From the NCBI RefSeq assembly GCF_014639235.1, contig NZ_BMFU01000006.1:243217-307216 (forward strand): a stretch of 64,000 nucleotides of DNA, written 5' to 3'. The position numbers were made by a program, and so were the translations under genes. The notes under the pieces are model-generated. The model ran no database searches and was not told the origin of the DNA. It worked only from the letters and a program-made list of their open reading frames with translations. Below, piece by piece: positions 23,561-31,701 of the stretch (positions are counted from its first letter, which is position 1; each line of letters starts with the position of its first letter). The DNA comes from Paenibacillus silvae. Lineage in GTDB: Bacteria; Bacillota; Bacilli; Paenibacillales; Paenibacillaceae.

Positions 23561-25922
23561 TCACCTCGGTTTCTGCCTTATGCGGCTCAATGACAAAATG
23601 CACCTGACAAACAATCTCCAGCGAAGCTATATCAGCTATATCACCTGCACCTGTATCTGTATCTGTATCTATTATATTGGCAGCTTCTCCAGCTCCTTCA
23701 CCTGTTTCTTTGCTTTCCTCTTTGGCTGGAGTCTCTACAGCTTCAAAGAAACCAAAAGATTTCATAGGTTCTGTCGGCTCTCTGTTCTCCATGGCAACCA
23801 TAACCTGCATCTTGTTTCTCTGATCCGTAACTCTCCCGGTTCCCCCTGCTGCTTCTGCTGTCCCTTTGCATACCAGCGATGTACGATAAAATGTAACCGG
23901 GTTATGATCGTGATCCAAGGTATATACAGGTTCGGTATCAACATGCCACCGGGCTGCATCATAGACCATATATACATTAGCTTGCGCCGCTTGCCATAGA
24001 AGCTGGCCCTCTTCTTCAAGAACAGGATTTATGCGGCTGATCCAGCGCTCAACTACTCGGGAAGGACGGGGGGAGCACTCATCAACCGAATATTGTGCAT
24101 CATCCAACACTGTGCCCGCTTTCCATTGAAATGTGTCTGTTAGCCGTAAAACCGCCACCTCGATGTGCTCGTCCATGTTCCCATCCCGACTGCTTCTGCT
24201 GGCATTTCGGGTAATATCGCCAATCCAGTCGTCGTGCTTCTCAATCCTCCAGCACAGTTCCCGTGTATATCGCTGGAGCGACGCTGCCTCTGGATAAGCG
24301 AGTGTCAGGTCCAGCGCTGCCTCAAGTTCACTTCCATCCGGCTCAAGCCTGAACCCCAGCATATAAGCTTCAGCCTGCCTTCCAGAGCTTTGCTCGCATC
24401 CATCAATAAGCGGCACATTATGCCCGGAGGAAGAGATATGAAACAGCTGCTCACGTCCGGGGGCAAAGTATGCCTGAGTATACAATCCTGCTCCCGGGTC
24501 ACATATTATATTTTCGCCGCCACAATGAATAATGAATTGTCCCAGATCATTATGATTGTGCGGCTCGTCATTATGCCCGCCCTTGAAGGAACATGCCGCT
24601 TGAACCTGCTTTTCTTCTGCGTGCAGCTTGTCAGCTTCATGGGATACCTTTGGTACAGGAAGTACACTCTTGGCAACCATCCACCCCAGCTGATGTAAAA
24701 TAAACCCTTCGTTCGCCTGAGCATGCGCACCGGCTCCTTCTTGTACACCTGCATACACTGCCGGATCACTCCACATCACGTTCCGCAGCAGATGAGCCCA
24801 GCGGCGGCAAGGATCATCTGTCAGCCGCGGGATGAACAGGGGCAGATTCGCTGGCAGCTCAAATTTTGCGACCAGGAGTGACAGGAGCCCCGCTGGAATC
24901 TCTTCGCGCTCCGCACTATCCGAATAATTGACAAATATACCTTCCGACAGATGAATGCGTAGTGGAAAAGCCGCAATTGCGGCGATCTTCAAGCCTGTCA
25001 GCAGATTCAACGCTCCATCGCTGTAGTCCTGTAACATCTCGGCATAATAGACAAAATAACCGAAGCCGTAGACCCAGTATCCGATGCCTTCCGCACAGCC
25101 GCCATCCTCGCCATAGCCGCTCAGGAATGCCTTCATACAGCCGAGCGTCTGCCGGATGGACTCTCGCACCATCACCTCATCCTCAAGCAGCAGCATAGCA
25201 GCCATCCCGCAGCACCCTCCACAGACTGCTGACCAGTTGTGCTCTGCCGTCTGCCAGTGATACTCGCGTTTTTCTCTGTACAGCGGGGTGAAAATTCTAC
25301 GTTCAGCCTCGACACGGATTCGCTCAAGCACCAGAGGGTTCAGATGTCTGCCGTGAATAACCGCTATCTCGGCGAGCATATGAACGGTCTCTGCGGCAAA
25401 AAGATCGATGTTGCCTTCAACCTGCCTCGCTTCACCGTTTCCGAGATGTGCTGTAAGACACCATGTATACTCATCACATACCGCCCACAACATCTCTTCA
25501 AGGGTCTGCAGCACACGAGGTTCATCCGAAACGAGAGCAAGCATCGCCACAGCAGCTAATCTGCCGCGCCGATCAAAATATGCGTTCTCGTAAGCTTTGC
25601 GCTCTCCTGTCTGGCTGAACTGCCGAAACAGTGCAAACGTCAGCGGCGGCAGTGGTTCGTTTAGCGCCAGCTCTCCATAGGTCTTCAGGTCGGTGAACAC
25701 TTTAACCAGCTCAGGCTGTCGCAGCCTTTCTCCGATACGGTCCGCCATCAAAATGCGATTCTTCTGACGGTAATTTCGCTTCGGATGTATTATCTGCTGA
25801 AGCCTCTCTTTATCGGGCCAGCCGTTCACTTCGGCTCCATTCCCGGCACAGCTTGTATCGACATGCCTGTATTCCTGTTCATTTTTGATTTCGTGATTGG
25901 AGCCTTGCACAGCATTCACCAC
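23547..25922 (-). CDS. Heparinase II/III-like polysaccharide lyase
   Basis: A 791-residue lyase-type protein: an N-terminal (alpha/alpha) toroid (YHWQTAEHNWSAVCGGCCGM carries the usual asparagine and histidine) and a C-terminal heparinase II/III beta-sandwich with FKGGHNDEPHNHNDLGQFII and NIICDPGAGLYTQAYF, which hold the catalytic and metal-site histidines. Family members cleave heparin, alginate, ulvan or oligo-alginate. No signal peptide, so it may act on imported oligosaccharides. The Glu/Ala/Thr-rich segment near residues 745-770 (ETGEGAGEAANIIDTDTDTG) comes from a CTGTATCTGTATCT run and is an unusual insertion. Start uncertain: GTG at 25922 has no clear ribosome site; an in-frame GTG at about residue 33 is possible. 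Confidence 0.75.
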   Translation of the reverse strand: MVNAVQGSNHEIKNEQEYRHVDTSCAGNGAEVNGWPDKERLQQIIHPKRNYRQKNRILMADRIGERLRQPELVKVFTDLKTYGELALNEPLPPLTFALFRQFSQTGERKAYENAYFDRRGRLAAVAMLALVSDEPRVLQTLEEMLWAVCDEYTWCLTAHLGNGEARQVEGNIDLFAAETVHMLAEIAVIHGRHLNPLVLERIRVEAERRIFTPLYREKREYHWQTAEHNWSAVCGGCCGMAAMLLLEDEVMVRESIRQTLGCMKAFLSGYGEDGGCAEGIGYWVYGFGYFVYYAEMLQDYSDGALNLLTGLKIAAIAAFPLRIHLSEGIFVNYSDSAEREEIPAGLLSLLVAKFELPANLPLFIPRLTDDPCRRWAHLLRNVMWSDPAVYAGVQEGAGAHAQANEGFILHQLGWMVAKSVLPVPKVSHEADKLHAEEKQVQAACSFKGGHNDEPHNHNDLGQFIIHCGGENIICDPGAGLYTQAYFAPGREQLFHISSSGHNVPLIDGCEQSSGRQAEAYMLGFRLEPDGSELEAALDLTLAYPEAASLQRYTRELCWRIEKHDDWIGDITRNASRSSRDGNMDEHIEVAVLRLTDTFQWKAGTVLDDAQYSVDECSPRPSRVVERWISRINPVLEEEGQLLWQAAQANVYMVYDAARWHVDTEPVYTLDHDHNPVTFYRTSLVCKGTAEAAGGTGRVTDQRNKMQVMVAMENREPTEPMKSFGFFEAVETPAKEESKETGEGAGEAANIIDTDTDTGAGDIADIASLEIVCQVHFVIEPHKAETEVSEGE

Positions 25923-25984
25923 GCTTACTTATGGAATGTAATACAGAACTCTGACAACATGTGCTGGAACTTGCTTCCTCCCCG

Positions 25985-26650
25985 TTACACAACGGCTAAT
26001 GGAGAATCCTGAACCACAGACAACCACTGGCGAGCAATTAACTCATGTCCAGCCGCCGTCGGGTGAACACCGTCCCATAACCAGTAAGACGCATCCGCCT
26101 GCTGCAAAGCTTCATTAAACGTTTGCTGCAGCGGAACATAGACCGCCCCATATTGTGATGCCAGCTGTTGAACCTGCTCCTGGTATTCGCTGATCCGCTC
26201 CTGCCAAGGCGGCCATTGATCAACGGTTGCTCCCGTCTTCAGAATAAAGGGTTCCATCAGCACAAGCCCGGTATCTGGCATCACTTCCCGTGTTTCCTCC
26301 AGCAGATGACGGTAAGCTCGGCCAAAACGGTCCGTATACCCTTTAGCTTCACCATTCATTGAACGCCAGGCATCGTTAACCCCAATCAGAATGCTGATCA
26401 GGTCCGGCTCAAGACTGATAGCATCTTCATTCCAGCGCGCATACAGATCGGAAGCCCGATCTCCGCTGATGCCTCTGTTGTAGAACGTTTTGTGTCTGTT
26501 TGCCAGATCCATTCCCAGCCTGCTTGAGATGAGATACGCATACCCGTGGCCCAGAACATGATTCAGATCCTCATTGCGTGACCTTCCTCCGTCTGTAATG
26601 GAATCGCCTTGAAACAAAATCGTAGATGGACTTGACTGCATCTTGGCCAT
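25985..26650 (-). CDS. SGNH/GDSL hydrolase, probable carbohydrate esterase
   Basis: A 221-residue SGNH hydrolase with block I FQGDSITDGG (Ser nucleophile), block III ILIGVNDAW and block V DGVHPTAAGH (catalytic Asp and His). The overall pattern resembles rhamnogalacturonan acetylesterase-type enzymes. No signal peptide, so it deacetylates imported fragments. As first gene of the cluster 26650-20211, it fits removal of acetyl groups before GH88 action. GAAGGGAA precedes the ATG. Confidence 0.8.
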   Translation of the reverse strand: MAKMQSSPSTILFQGDSITDGGRSRNEDLNHVLGHGYAYLISSRLGMDLANRHKTFYNRGISGDRASDLYARWNEDAISLEPDLISILIGVNDAWRSMNGEAKGYTDRFGRAYRHLLEETREVMPDTGLVLMEPFILKTGATVDQWPPWQERISEYQEQVQQLASQYGAVYVPLQQTFNEALQQADASYWLWDGVHPTAAGHELIARQWLSVVQDSPLAVV

Positions 26651-26744
26651 CGTTCCCTTCGTATGTAAAATGAACTTTCCACACTGCTGTCTCCATCTTA
26701 TCCCTTTCAGTCACATTAGAAAATAGCGTTTTCATATAAAATAC

Positions 26745-27074
26745 CTAGCCCATCCAGTAACGCAGAATCATCATGCAAACAATGCCAACCAGAACCGTTC
26801 CTAGCAAGCTTCGAGTCCAGATGGCAACGGCGACGGTGGGCAGTGCTGCCCACAAAGCAGCATTTTCAGTAATGGGAACCAATTCGCTCCCGTTCATAAA
26901 CAGCTCCTGACCAATGAGTGATGCCATAACCGCTACGGGCACATATTCGAGCCAGCGCAACAGCCACACCGGAATCTGTATTTTGCTAAACAGCATAAGC
27001 GGCAATACCCGCGGAATAAACGTCAACAAGGCCGAGCCCATAATAATCCAGAATACATCCCATCTTACTTCCAT
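26745..27074 (-). CDS. azlD: AzlD-type branched-chain amino acid export subunit
   Basis: A 109-residue membrane protein with four predicted segments (FWIIMGSALLTFIPRVLPLM starts the family signature; LEYVPVAVMASLIGQEL, ALPTVAVAIWTRSLLGTVLV). AzlD works with the larger AzlC as a branched-chain amino acid exporter of the LIV-E type. It overlaps azlC by 10 bases, so the pair is translated together. Confidence 0.85.
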   Translation of the reverse strand: MEVRWDVFWIIMGSALLTFIPRVLPLMLFSKIQIPVWLLRWLEYVPVAVMASLIGQELFMNGSELVPITENAALWAALPTVAVAIWTRSLLGTVLVGIVCMMILRYWMG

Positions 27075-27808
27075 CGTTCCATGAACACTCCCATCGTTGC
27101 TGCAACAACTGCTGCCAGTATAATACTCATGCTGCCAAGCGAGGCCATGCTTGCCAGGATGACAGAAACCACCGCAATGATCGCTACATTGATATGTATT
27201 TTTTTACTTTTGCGGTGAACCAGTTGAAGCACAATCAAACCTATAAACATAGCTGGCAGCGCATAATCCAGACCAAGCCTGTCCGGGTCCGTTATCCAGC
27301 GTCCAAAATAAGCACCTGCCATATTGGCAGCAAACCAGTTCAAGTATGCCGTAATGTTCAATCCATGCATCCAGCGTTCACTAAGCGTCTTTCTGCCAAT
27401 TGCACGTGTCATGGCTACGCCGAAGGACTCATCTGTAAGCAGCGAGCCGATCCACATATTTTTAAGCGGTGTCAGATGCCTGAAATAAGGAGACACAGCT
27501 GCACTGAGCAGCAGATGACGAAGATTTACAAAAAAGATCGTGAAGATGATCGCTACCGCAGACCCATTCGAAGCAAGCATGCCTGCTGCAATAAACTGGG
27601 CCGACCCTGCATATAACACAAGACTTAACAGTGCCGTTTCCGCAAAACTCAAACCGGCCGTCATCTCGATAACTCCAGCTGCGAAGCCAATACTTAAATA
27701 TCCGAGCAGTGTAGGGACACAGTCCCTTACTCCCTGCATAAATGTTGCATCATCCTGGGTTTCGACATGAGGTTTATGTCCAGATGAAGTTAACGCATTT
27801 TGATTCAA
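27065..27808 (-). CDS. azlC: AzlC family branched-chain amino acid exporter
   Basis: A 247-residue membrane protein with the family start DCVPTLLGYLSIGFAAGVIE, FVNLRHLLLSAA and SLLTDESFGVAM motifs. With AzlD it exports leucine and analogues. The TTG at 27808 follows GAGAGGAGTTGCC at a long spacing; no better in-frame start was found. No Lrp-type AzlB regulator is adjacent. Confidence 0.85.
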   Translation of the reverse strand: MNQNALTSSGHKPHVETQDDATFMQGVRDCVPTLLGYLSIGFAAGVIEMTAGLSFAETALLSLVLYAGSAQFIAAGMLASNGSAVAIIFTIFFVNLRHLLLSAAVSPYFRHLTPLKNMWIGSLLTDESFGVAMTRAIGRKTLSERWMHGLNITAYLNWFAANMAGAYFGRWITDPDRLGLDYALPAMFIGLIVLQLVHRKSKKIHINVAIIAVVSVILASMASLGSMSIILAAVVAATMGVFMERWK

Positions 27809-27987
27809 TTTCGGGGCAACTCCTCTCTAATTTCAATCAAGACCAGCCGATATATAACGATACATACCGTTCAAATTCAAAGATTTCTGATTAGGAATAC
27901 AGAATCTTAGGATTCAGAATCGTATCGCATTAACTTAGAAATATACCACATATTATGTAAGTTTGGGAGAGACAGGGGAGAATGGGT

Positions 27988-29988
27988 ATGAAGAAAATGA
28001 AGCAGTCAAAAGGAAAGCGAACGATGCAGATGAGAGAGAAGCTGATGCTGTCTTTTGCCATCGTGCTGCTGATCCCGACCATCAGTTTGGGTATTATTTC
28101 ATTCCGGACAGCGGATGCCAAGGTTGAGGAAAAAATGTTTGAAAATGCGAGCAGCAGCGTTAGTGTACTCAACCAGACTATTGACCAGATTATTGGTGCC
28201 ACTCGTAAAAATGTCGATTTTCTGGCAAGTCAGCTTGATGCGGGCAATGTCGGCCCTGTTCAGGGGGATGAAACCAAGACGATACGCACTTTACTTGATG
28301 CATACAAAGATACCCACTCTGATGTGGAGCTTGCCTCTGTCGGCACAGATAAAGGCGTGTACATCAATTCCCCGGTGACTGCTGTGAACAAACCAGGATA
28401 TGATCCGCGCGAACGTCCCTGGTACCAGGCTGCTACACAGAACAAAGATAACCCCACTGTAATCACACCTTACATCTCTAGCAATACGGGTAACGTTGTC
28501 GCCTCGGTTGCCCAGACGACCAAAGATGGTCACGGTGTCGTTTCGGTCAGTCTATCCCTTGAAGCTCTTTCCAAGACGGTTAATTCAACGAAGATCGGGA
28601 AAAGAGGATACATCTACATTATTGATAATGCGAATAAAATCATCGTACATCCGACTGAAAAGCCGGGTACAGAGGGTACGATGGAGCCATACAAACAAAT
28701 TTTTGAACAGAAAAACGGCGAGCTTCAATACACACAGAACGGCAAAAACGAGCATGCCTTCTTTGCCACTAATGAAACAACAGGCTGGACCGTTGTCGGC
28801 GTTATTGATAATGACGAAGTGACAGAAACCGTTCGTCCTATTCTGTACACTACACTTGTCGTTATCGCTGGGGCTATTGTGATCAGCTCCATCATTATTT
28901 TCTGGATTGTACAATCCATTACCCGTCCGCTCAACCGGCTTGTGAATGCCTCGAATGAAATCAGTGACGGTAATCTGACCATCGAAGTAGCCGTCCAAGG
29001 ACAGGATGAGTTCGGTAAACTCAGCAACAGCTTTAACAAAATGAGTCAATCTCTACGGGCAGTTATTCAGGATGTGCGCCACACCGCAGACGAACTGAGC
29101 ACCTCTTCCGCACAGCTCGCCATCAATTCATCCGAGACAACCAAAGCTACAGAGCAGGTGGCCCTGATCACAGAGCAGTCCGCAGCTGGAATTGAGAAGC
29201 AAGCCAGCAGCCTGAAGCATACCGCCCAGCAGATGAACGAGCTTGCTGGAGGGGTTGGCCAAGTTACGAACAGTACACAGCAAGTATCCGAGGCCGCACT
29301 GCAGGCTAGTGAACTCGCACAGCAAGGTAATGCAACGATCAAAACGGTTGTGTCCGAGATGGACTCCATCCAGCATTTTGTCCAGGGTGTCGCCGAAACA
29401 GCAACACGACTGGATCAGCACTCCAGTTCAATCGGTGAGATGGTATCGGTTATTACCGATATCGCAGCCCAGACCAACCTGCTCGCACTTAATGCTTCTA
29501 TTGAAGCAGCCCGTGCAGGCGAGCATGGACGCGGCTTCGCCGTTGTTGCTAGCGAGGTCCGCAAGCTGGCGGAGCAATCCAGTCTATCCGGTCAGAAAAT
29601 TGTCGGCATGGTCGCGTCCATCCAGCAGGAAATCTCCAGAGCCAATGAAAATGTGCAGCTGGGGTTAAAAGACGTTGATAGCGGCATACAGGCAGTGCAA
29701 TTTGCCGATGAAGCTTTTGTTCGCATCAGTGAAGCAGTTGGAACGGTTAACCAGCAGCTGGAGAACATCGCGGCAGCTTCGGAACAGATGTCTGCCAGCA
29801 CAGCAGAAGTAGTACAGTCCATTGATCAGATTCATAACATATCGGAAACCAATGCAGACGGGACGGAAAATATTTCGGCCGCTACGGAGGAGCAAGTAGC
29901 CTCCATGCAGGAAATATCCTCCTCTGCCGATTCACTTGCCCATCTGGCTCACAAGCTTCAGAAGCTGGTTGAACAGTTCAAGCTCTAG
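27988..29988 (+). CDS. Methyl-accepting chemotaxis protein (dCache)
   Basis: A 666-residue transmembrane chemoreceptor. A first membrane segment (LMLSFAIVLLIPTISLGIIS), an extracellular dCache sensor (about 40-285, with GYDPRERPWYQAATQNKDNP, the small-ligand-binding signature), a second segment (TTLVVIAGAIVISSIIIFWI), HAMP (about 310-365) and the cytoplasmic signalling hairpin with AAQTNLLALNASIEAARAGE follow in order. The PRERPWY loop resembles amino-acid-binding dCache domains, but the ligand is not proven. Start chosen at the second ATG, seven bases after CAGGGGAG. A terminator follows at 30036. Confidence 0.9.
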   Translation: MKKMKQSKGKRTMQMREKLMLSFAIVLLIPTISLGIISFRTADAKVEEKMFENASSSVSVLNQTIDQIIGATRKNVDFLASQLDAGNVGPVQGDETKTIRTLLDAYKDTHSDVELASVGTDKGVYINSPVTAVNKPGYDPRERPWYQAATQNKDNPTVITPYISSNTGNVVASVAQTTKDGHGVVSVSLSLEALSKTVNSTKIGKRGYIYIIDNANKIIVHPTEKPGTEGTMEPYKQIFEQKNGELQYTQNGKNEHAFFATNETTGWTVVGVIDNDEVTETVRPILYTTLVVIAGAIVISSIIIFWIVQSITRPLNRLVNASNEISDGNLTIEVAVQGQDEFGKLSNSFNKMSQSLRAVIQDVRHTADELSTSSAQLAINSSETTKATEQVALITEQSAAGIEKQASSLKHTAQQMNELAGGVGQVTNSTQQVSEAALQASELAQQGNATIKTVVSEMDSIQHFVQGVAETATRLDQHSSSIGEMVSVITDIAAQTNLLALNASIEAARAGEHGRGFAVVASEVRKLAEQSSLSGQKIVGMVASIQQEISRANENVQLGLKDVDSGIQAVQFADEAFVRISEAVGTVNQQLENIAAASEQMSASTAEVVQSIDQIHNISETNADGTENISAATEEQVASMQEISSSADSLAHLAHKLQKLVEQFKL

Positions 29989-30035
29989 CTGACGTCCAGC
30001 TCATATGGACATGCCCCTGCCGGGCACATCAGTAC

Positions 30036-30074
30036 AAAGCCCCTTTGCCGTAGCGTCGGCAAAGGGGCTTTTAT
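30036..30074 (+). terminator. Rho-independent terminator
   Basis: AAAGCCCCTTTGCCG / CGGCAAAGGGGCTTT stem around TAGCGT, ending TTTTAT, after the chemoreceptor gene. Confidence 0.85.
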
Positions 30075-30185
30075 ATTGGGGGGGCTCCGTTAGGGAAAGT
30101 TTCGTATCTTCGTATAAACGTTTCTCCAGGTAACATTCTTCATCAAACGTTTCTTCAGCCTGAATGCCAACTCTTCCTTTATGCT

Positions 30186-30551
30186 CTATTCAGCGGATGG
30201 TTTGGGATCACCATGATAGCCGCGTTCTCCATAGGGTTCAAGCTTCTCCAACCAGCTATTCAGACATTTAGCGAGCGCATCCTTCGGATCGGCGAAGGGG
30301 TTATCATCTTTTTTCAACACCTCCAGCACCTCAATAACGAAAGCACTCTCGCCATATTCATTCCATTCTGCCTGCAAACGACGGTTCAGATGGCTTCCCA
30401 TCTGAAGCATAAACCGCTGCCCATTCACCGTTTTCAGATTAAGGGTGCTGTCGATATACACCTTACCATTTCGTTCATTTCGGATCTGATACACTCCTGC
30501 TTCTGTTTTGACCTCTTTGGCCTGCTCCTGTAGCTCCTTGCGCCGATTCAT
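30186..30551 (-). CDS. GIY-YIG nuclease family protein
   Basis: A 121-residue protein with a GIY-YIG fold: AGVYQIRNERNGKVYIDSTLNL holds the two sheet strands, but the second strand reads YID rather than YIG, and the catalytic arginine position is unclear (R46 in NGQRFMLQMGSHLN is a candidate). Such shortened versions are widespread in Bacillota beside DUF2087 proteins. Activity may be reduced or altered. The ATG at 30551 follows AAAGGAGAG. It lies directly downstream of the DUF2087 gene (gap about 85 bases). Confidence 0.75.
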   Translation of the reverse strand: MNRRKELQEQAKEVKTEAGVYQIRNERNGKVYIDSTLNLKTVNGQRFMLQMGSHLNRRLQAEWNEYGESAFVIEVLEVLKKDDNPFADPKDALAKCLNSWLEKLEPYGERGYHGDPKPSAE

Positions 30552-30635
30552 ATCCTTCTCTCCTTTACCTGCTTTCATTTCCGAGTCATGCCTTTTCGCC
30601 TGCTGCTCGGTATTCCTGGCCTCTGCTTCTTCCGC

Positions 30636-31445
30636 TCATGTCGCTGGTCTCTGGCCTTCGCCTTGCTGCTCCGCAGCACTGCCCAGCCAATACTGACTGC
30701 CATCCGGCTCCCGCTCTAGCAGTCCGTAATCCACCAGATACCTTCGAATCTCTACAACATCATCATGAACTTGCTGCAAAAGTGCATTGACCTGCTTTTC
30801 CGTATAGGTGCGCTGTGGTTCGAATCGCTTGGCTATTTCCAAAAGCACGATATACTTATGCTTCTGCTTCATCTGAAACGTCGTTAAAGGACCTTTTGTG
30901 CCCTCCGGGAAATAACTCTGCAGCACCTTTTCCCGTTCAGCTTCTGATATATCAAATGCCTGCTGATCGATCATATGCCCTTGTTTCATGACAGGGGATA
31001 CCCATGCTGCCGGTGCATGAAGATCCTTATTTTTGAGCAGCTCCATCAACGCCAGCAAAATCTTGGCCTGTCTCTCCTTCTCCTTCAGAACAAACCGATG
31101 ATTCCGAATCGTAGATGCACTCCCGATGCCCAGTGCCTGCTGCACCTCTGCATCTTTTTTCCCTTCATAAAACTGAGCCAGCAGGCCCCGCTGTACATCG
31201 GACAGTCCTGTTACGCTCTTATCCAGCGCCAGCAAATATTCGAATACCGACCCGTGAGCCTTTTCAATATGAACACGCATGTACCGCTCTGCTTCATAAA
31301 GCACACCCTCTTCGGGATAAATAATTCCAGCCTCCGTCTCGTACCCGCAGCAAACACATGTATAGACCTCAGCTTCCTCCACATAACCGCGTTTAATCTC
31401 CTCTAACGAAGCTGTCTGCAATCTGGAATCGGATGATTTCATCAT
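30636..31445 (-). CDS. HTH protein with C-terminal DUF2087
   Basis: A 269-residue cytoplasmic protein. The N-terminus has a CCGYE knuckle (TCVCCGYETEAG), followed by a LuxR-like HTH (LSDVQRGLLAQFYEGKKDAE, LGIGSASTIRNHRFVLKEK). The C-terminal DUF2087 (about 190-258) reads FEPQRTYTEKQVNALLQQVH and EIRRYLVDYGLLEREPDGS. Together these suggest a DNA-binding regulator. GAGGGGCGA precedes the tandem ATGs. It probably forms an operon with the GIY-YIG gene. Confidence 0.75.
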   Translation of the reverse strand: MMKSSDSRLQTASLEEIKRGYVEEAEVYTCVCCGYETEAGIIYPEEGVLYEAERYMRVHIEKAHGSVFEYLLALDKSVTGLSDVQRGLLAQFYEGKKDAEVQQALGIGSASTIRNHRFVLKEKERQAKILLALMELLKNKDLHAPAAWVSPVMKQGHMIDQQAFDISEAEREKVLQSYFPEGTKGPLTTFQMKQKHKYIVLLEIAKRFEPQRTYTEKQVNALLQQVHDDVVEIRRYLVDYGLLEREPDGSQYWLGSAAEQQGEGQRPAT

Positions 31446-31572
31446 TCGCCCCTCATTCTCTTACTTTTTCATTCTATCGTTTGCTCATTTATAGATATAT
31501 TATTATTTTGTTTGTTTATTGTCAAACACAAGCTGACTTGGCGACTAATCACAAGTACCCATATCTCTCGGC

Positions 31573-31618
31573 AAAAAAAAAAGACTGCGGGTTCGAGGTA
31601 CGAATCCCGGCAGTCTTT
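31573..31618 (-). terminator. Terminator of the second chemoreceptor gene
   Basis: Arms AAAGACTGC and GCAGTCTTT with an inner GGGTTCG / CGAATCC pairing; on the minus strand it is followed by ten T residues. Confidence 0.8.
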
Positions 31619-31626
31619 AGGTGCAC

Positions 31627-31656
31627 GGAAAGACAGATCGCTGTCTTTCCTTTTAT
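31627..31656 (+). terminator. Second hairpin, plus-strand terminator
   Basis: GGAAAGACAG-ATCG-CTGTCTTTCC, then TTTTATTATTTT. It lies next to the hairpin at 31573, forming a tandem pair between divergent-facing transcripts. Confidence 0.7.
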
Positions 31657-31701
31657 TATTTTACACAACTACAATGCCATTCTGTCTCAAGGGAACTGCT
31701 G

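Noticed and set aside
31580..31618. GGTTCGA-containing sequence resembling a tRNA T-loop
   Set aside because: It folds as a simple hairpin with a T run on the minus strand; no cloverleaf can be formed.
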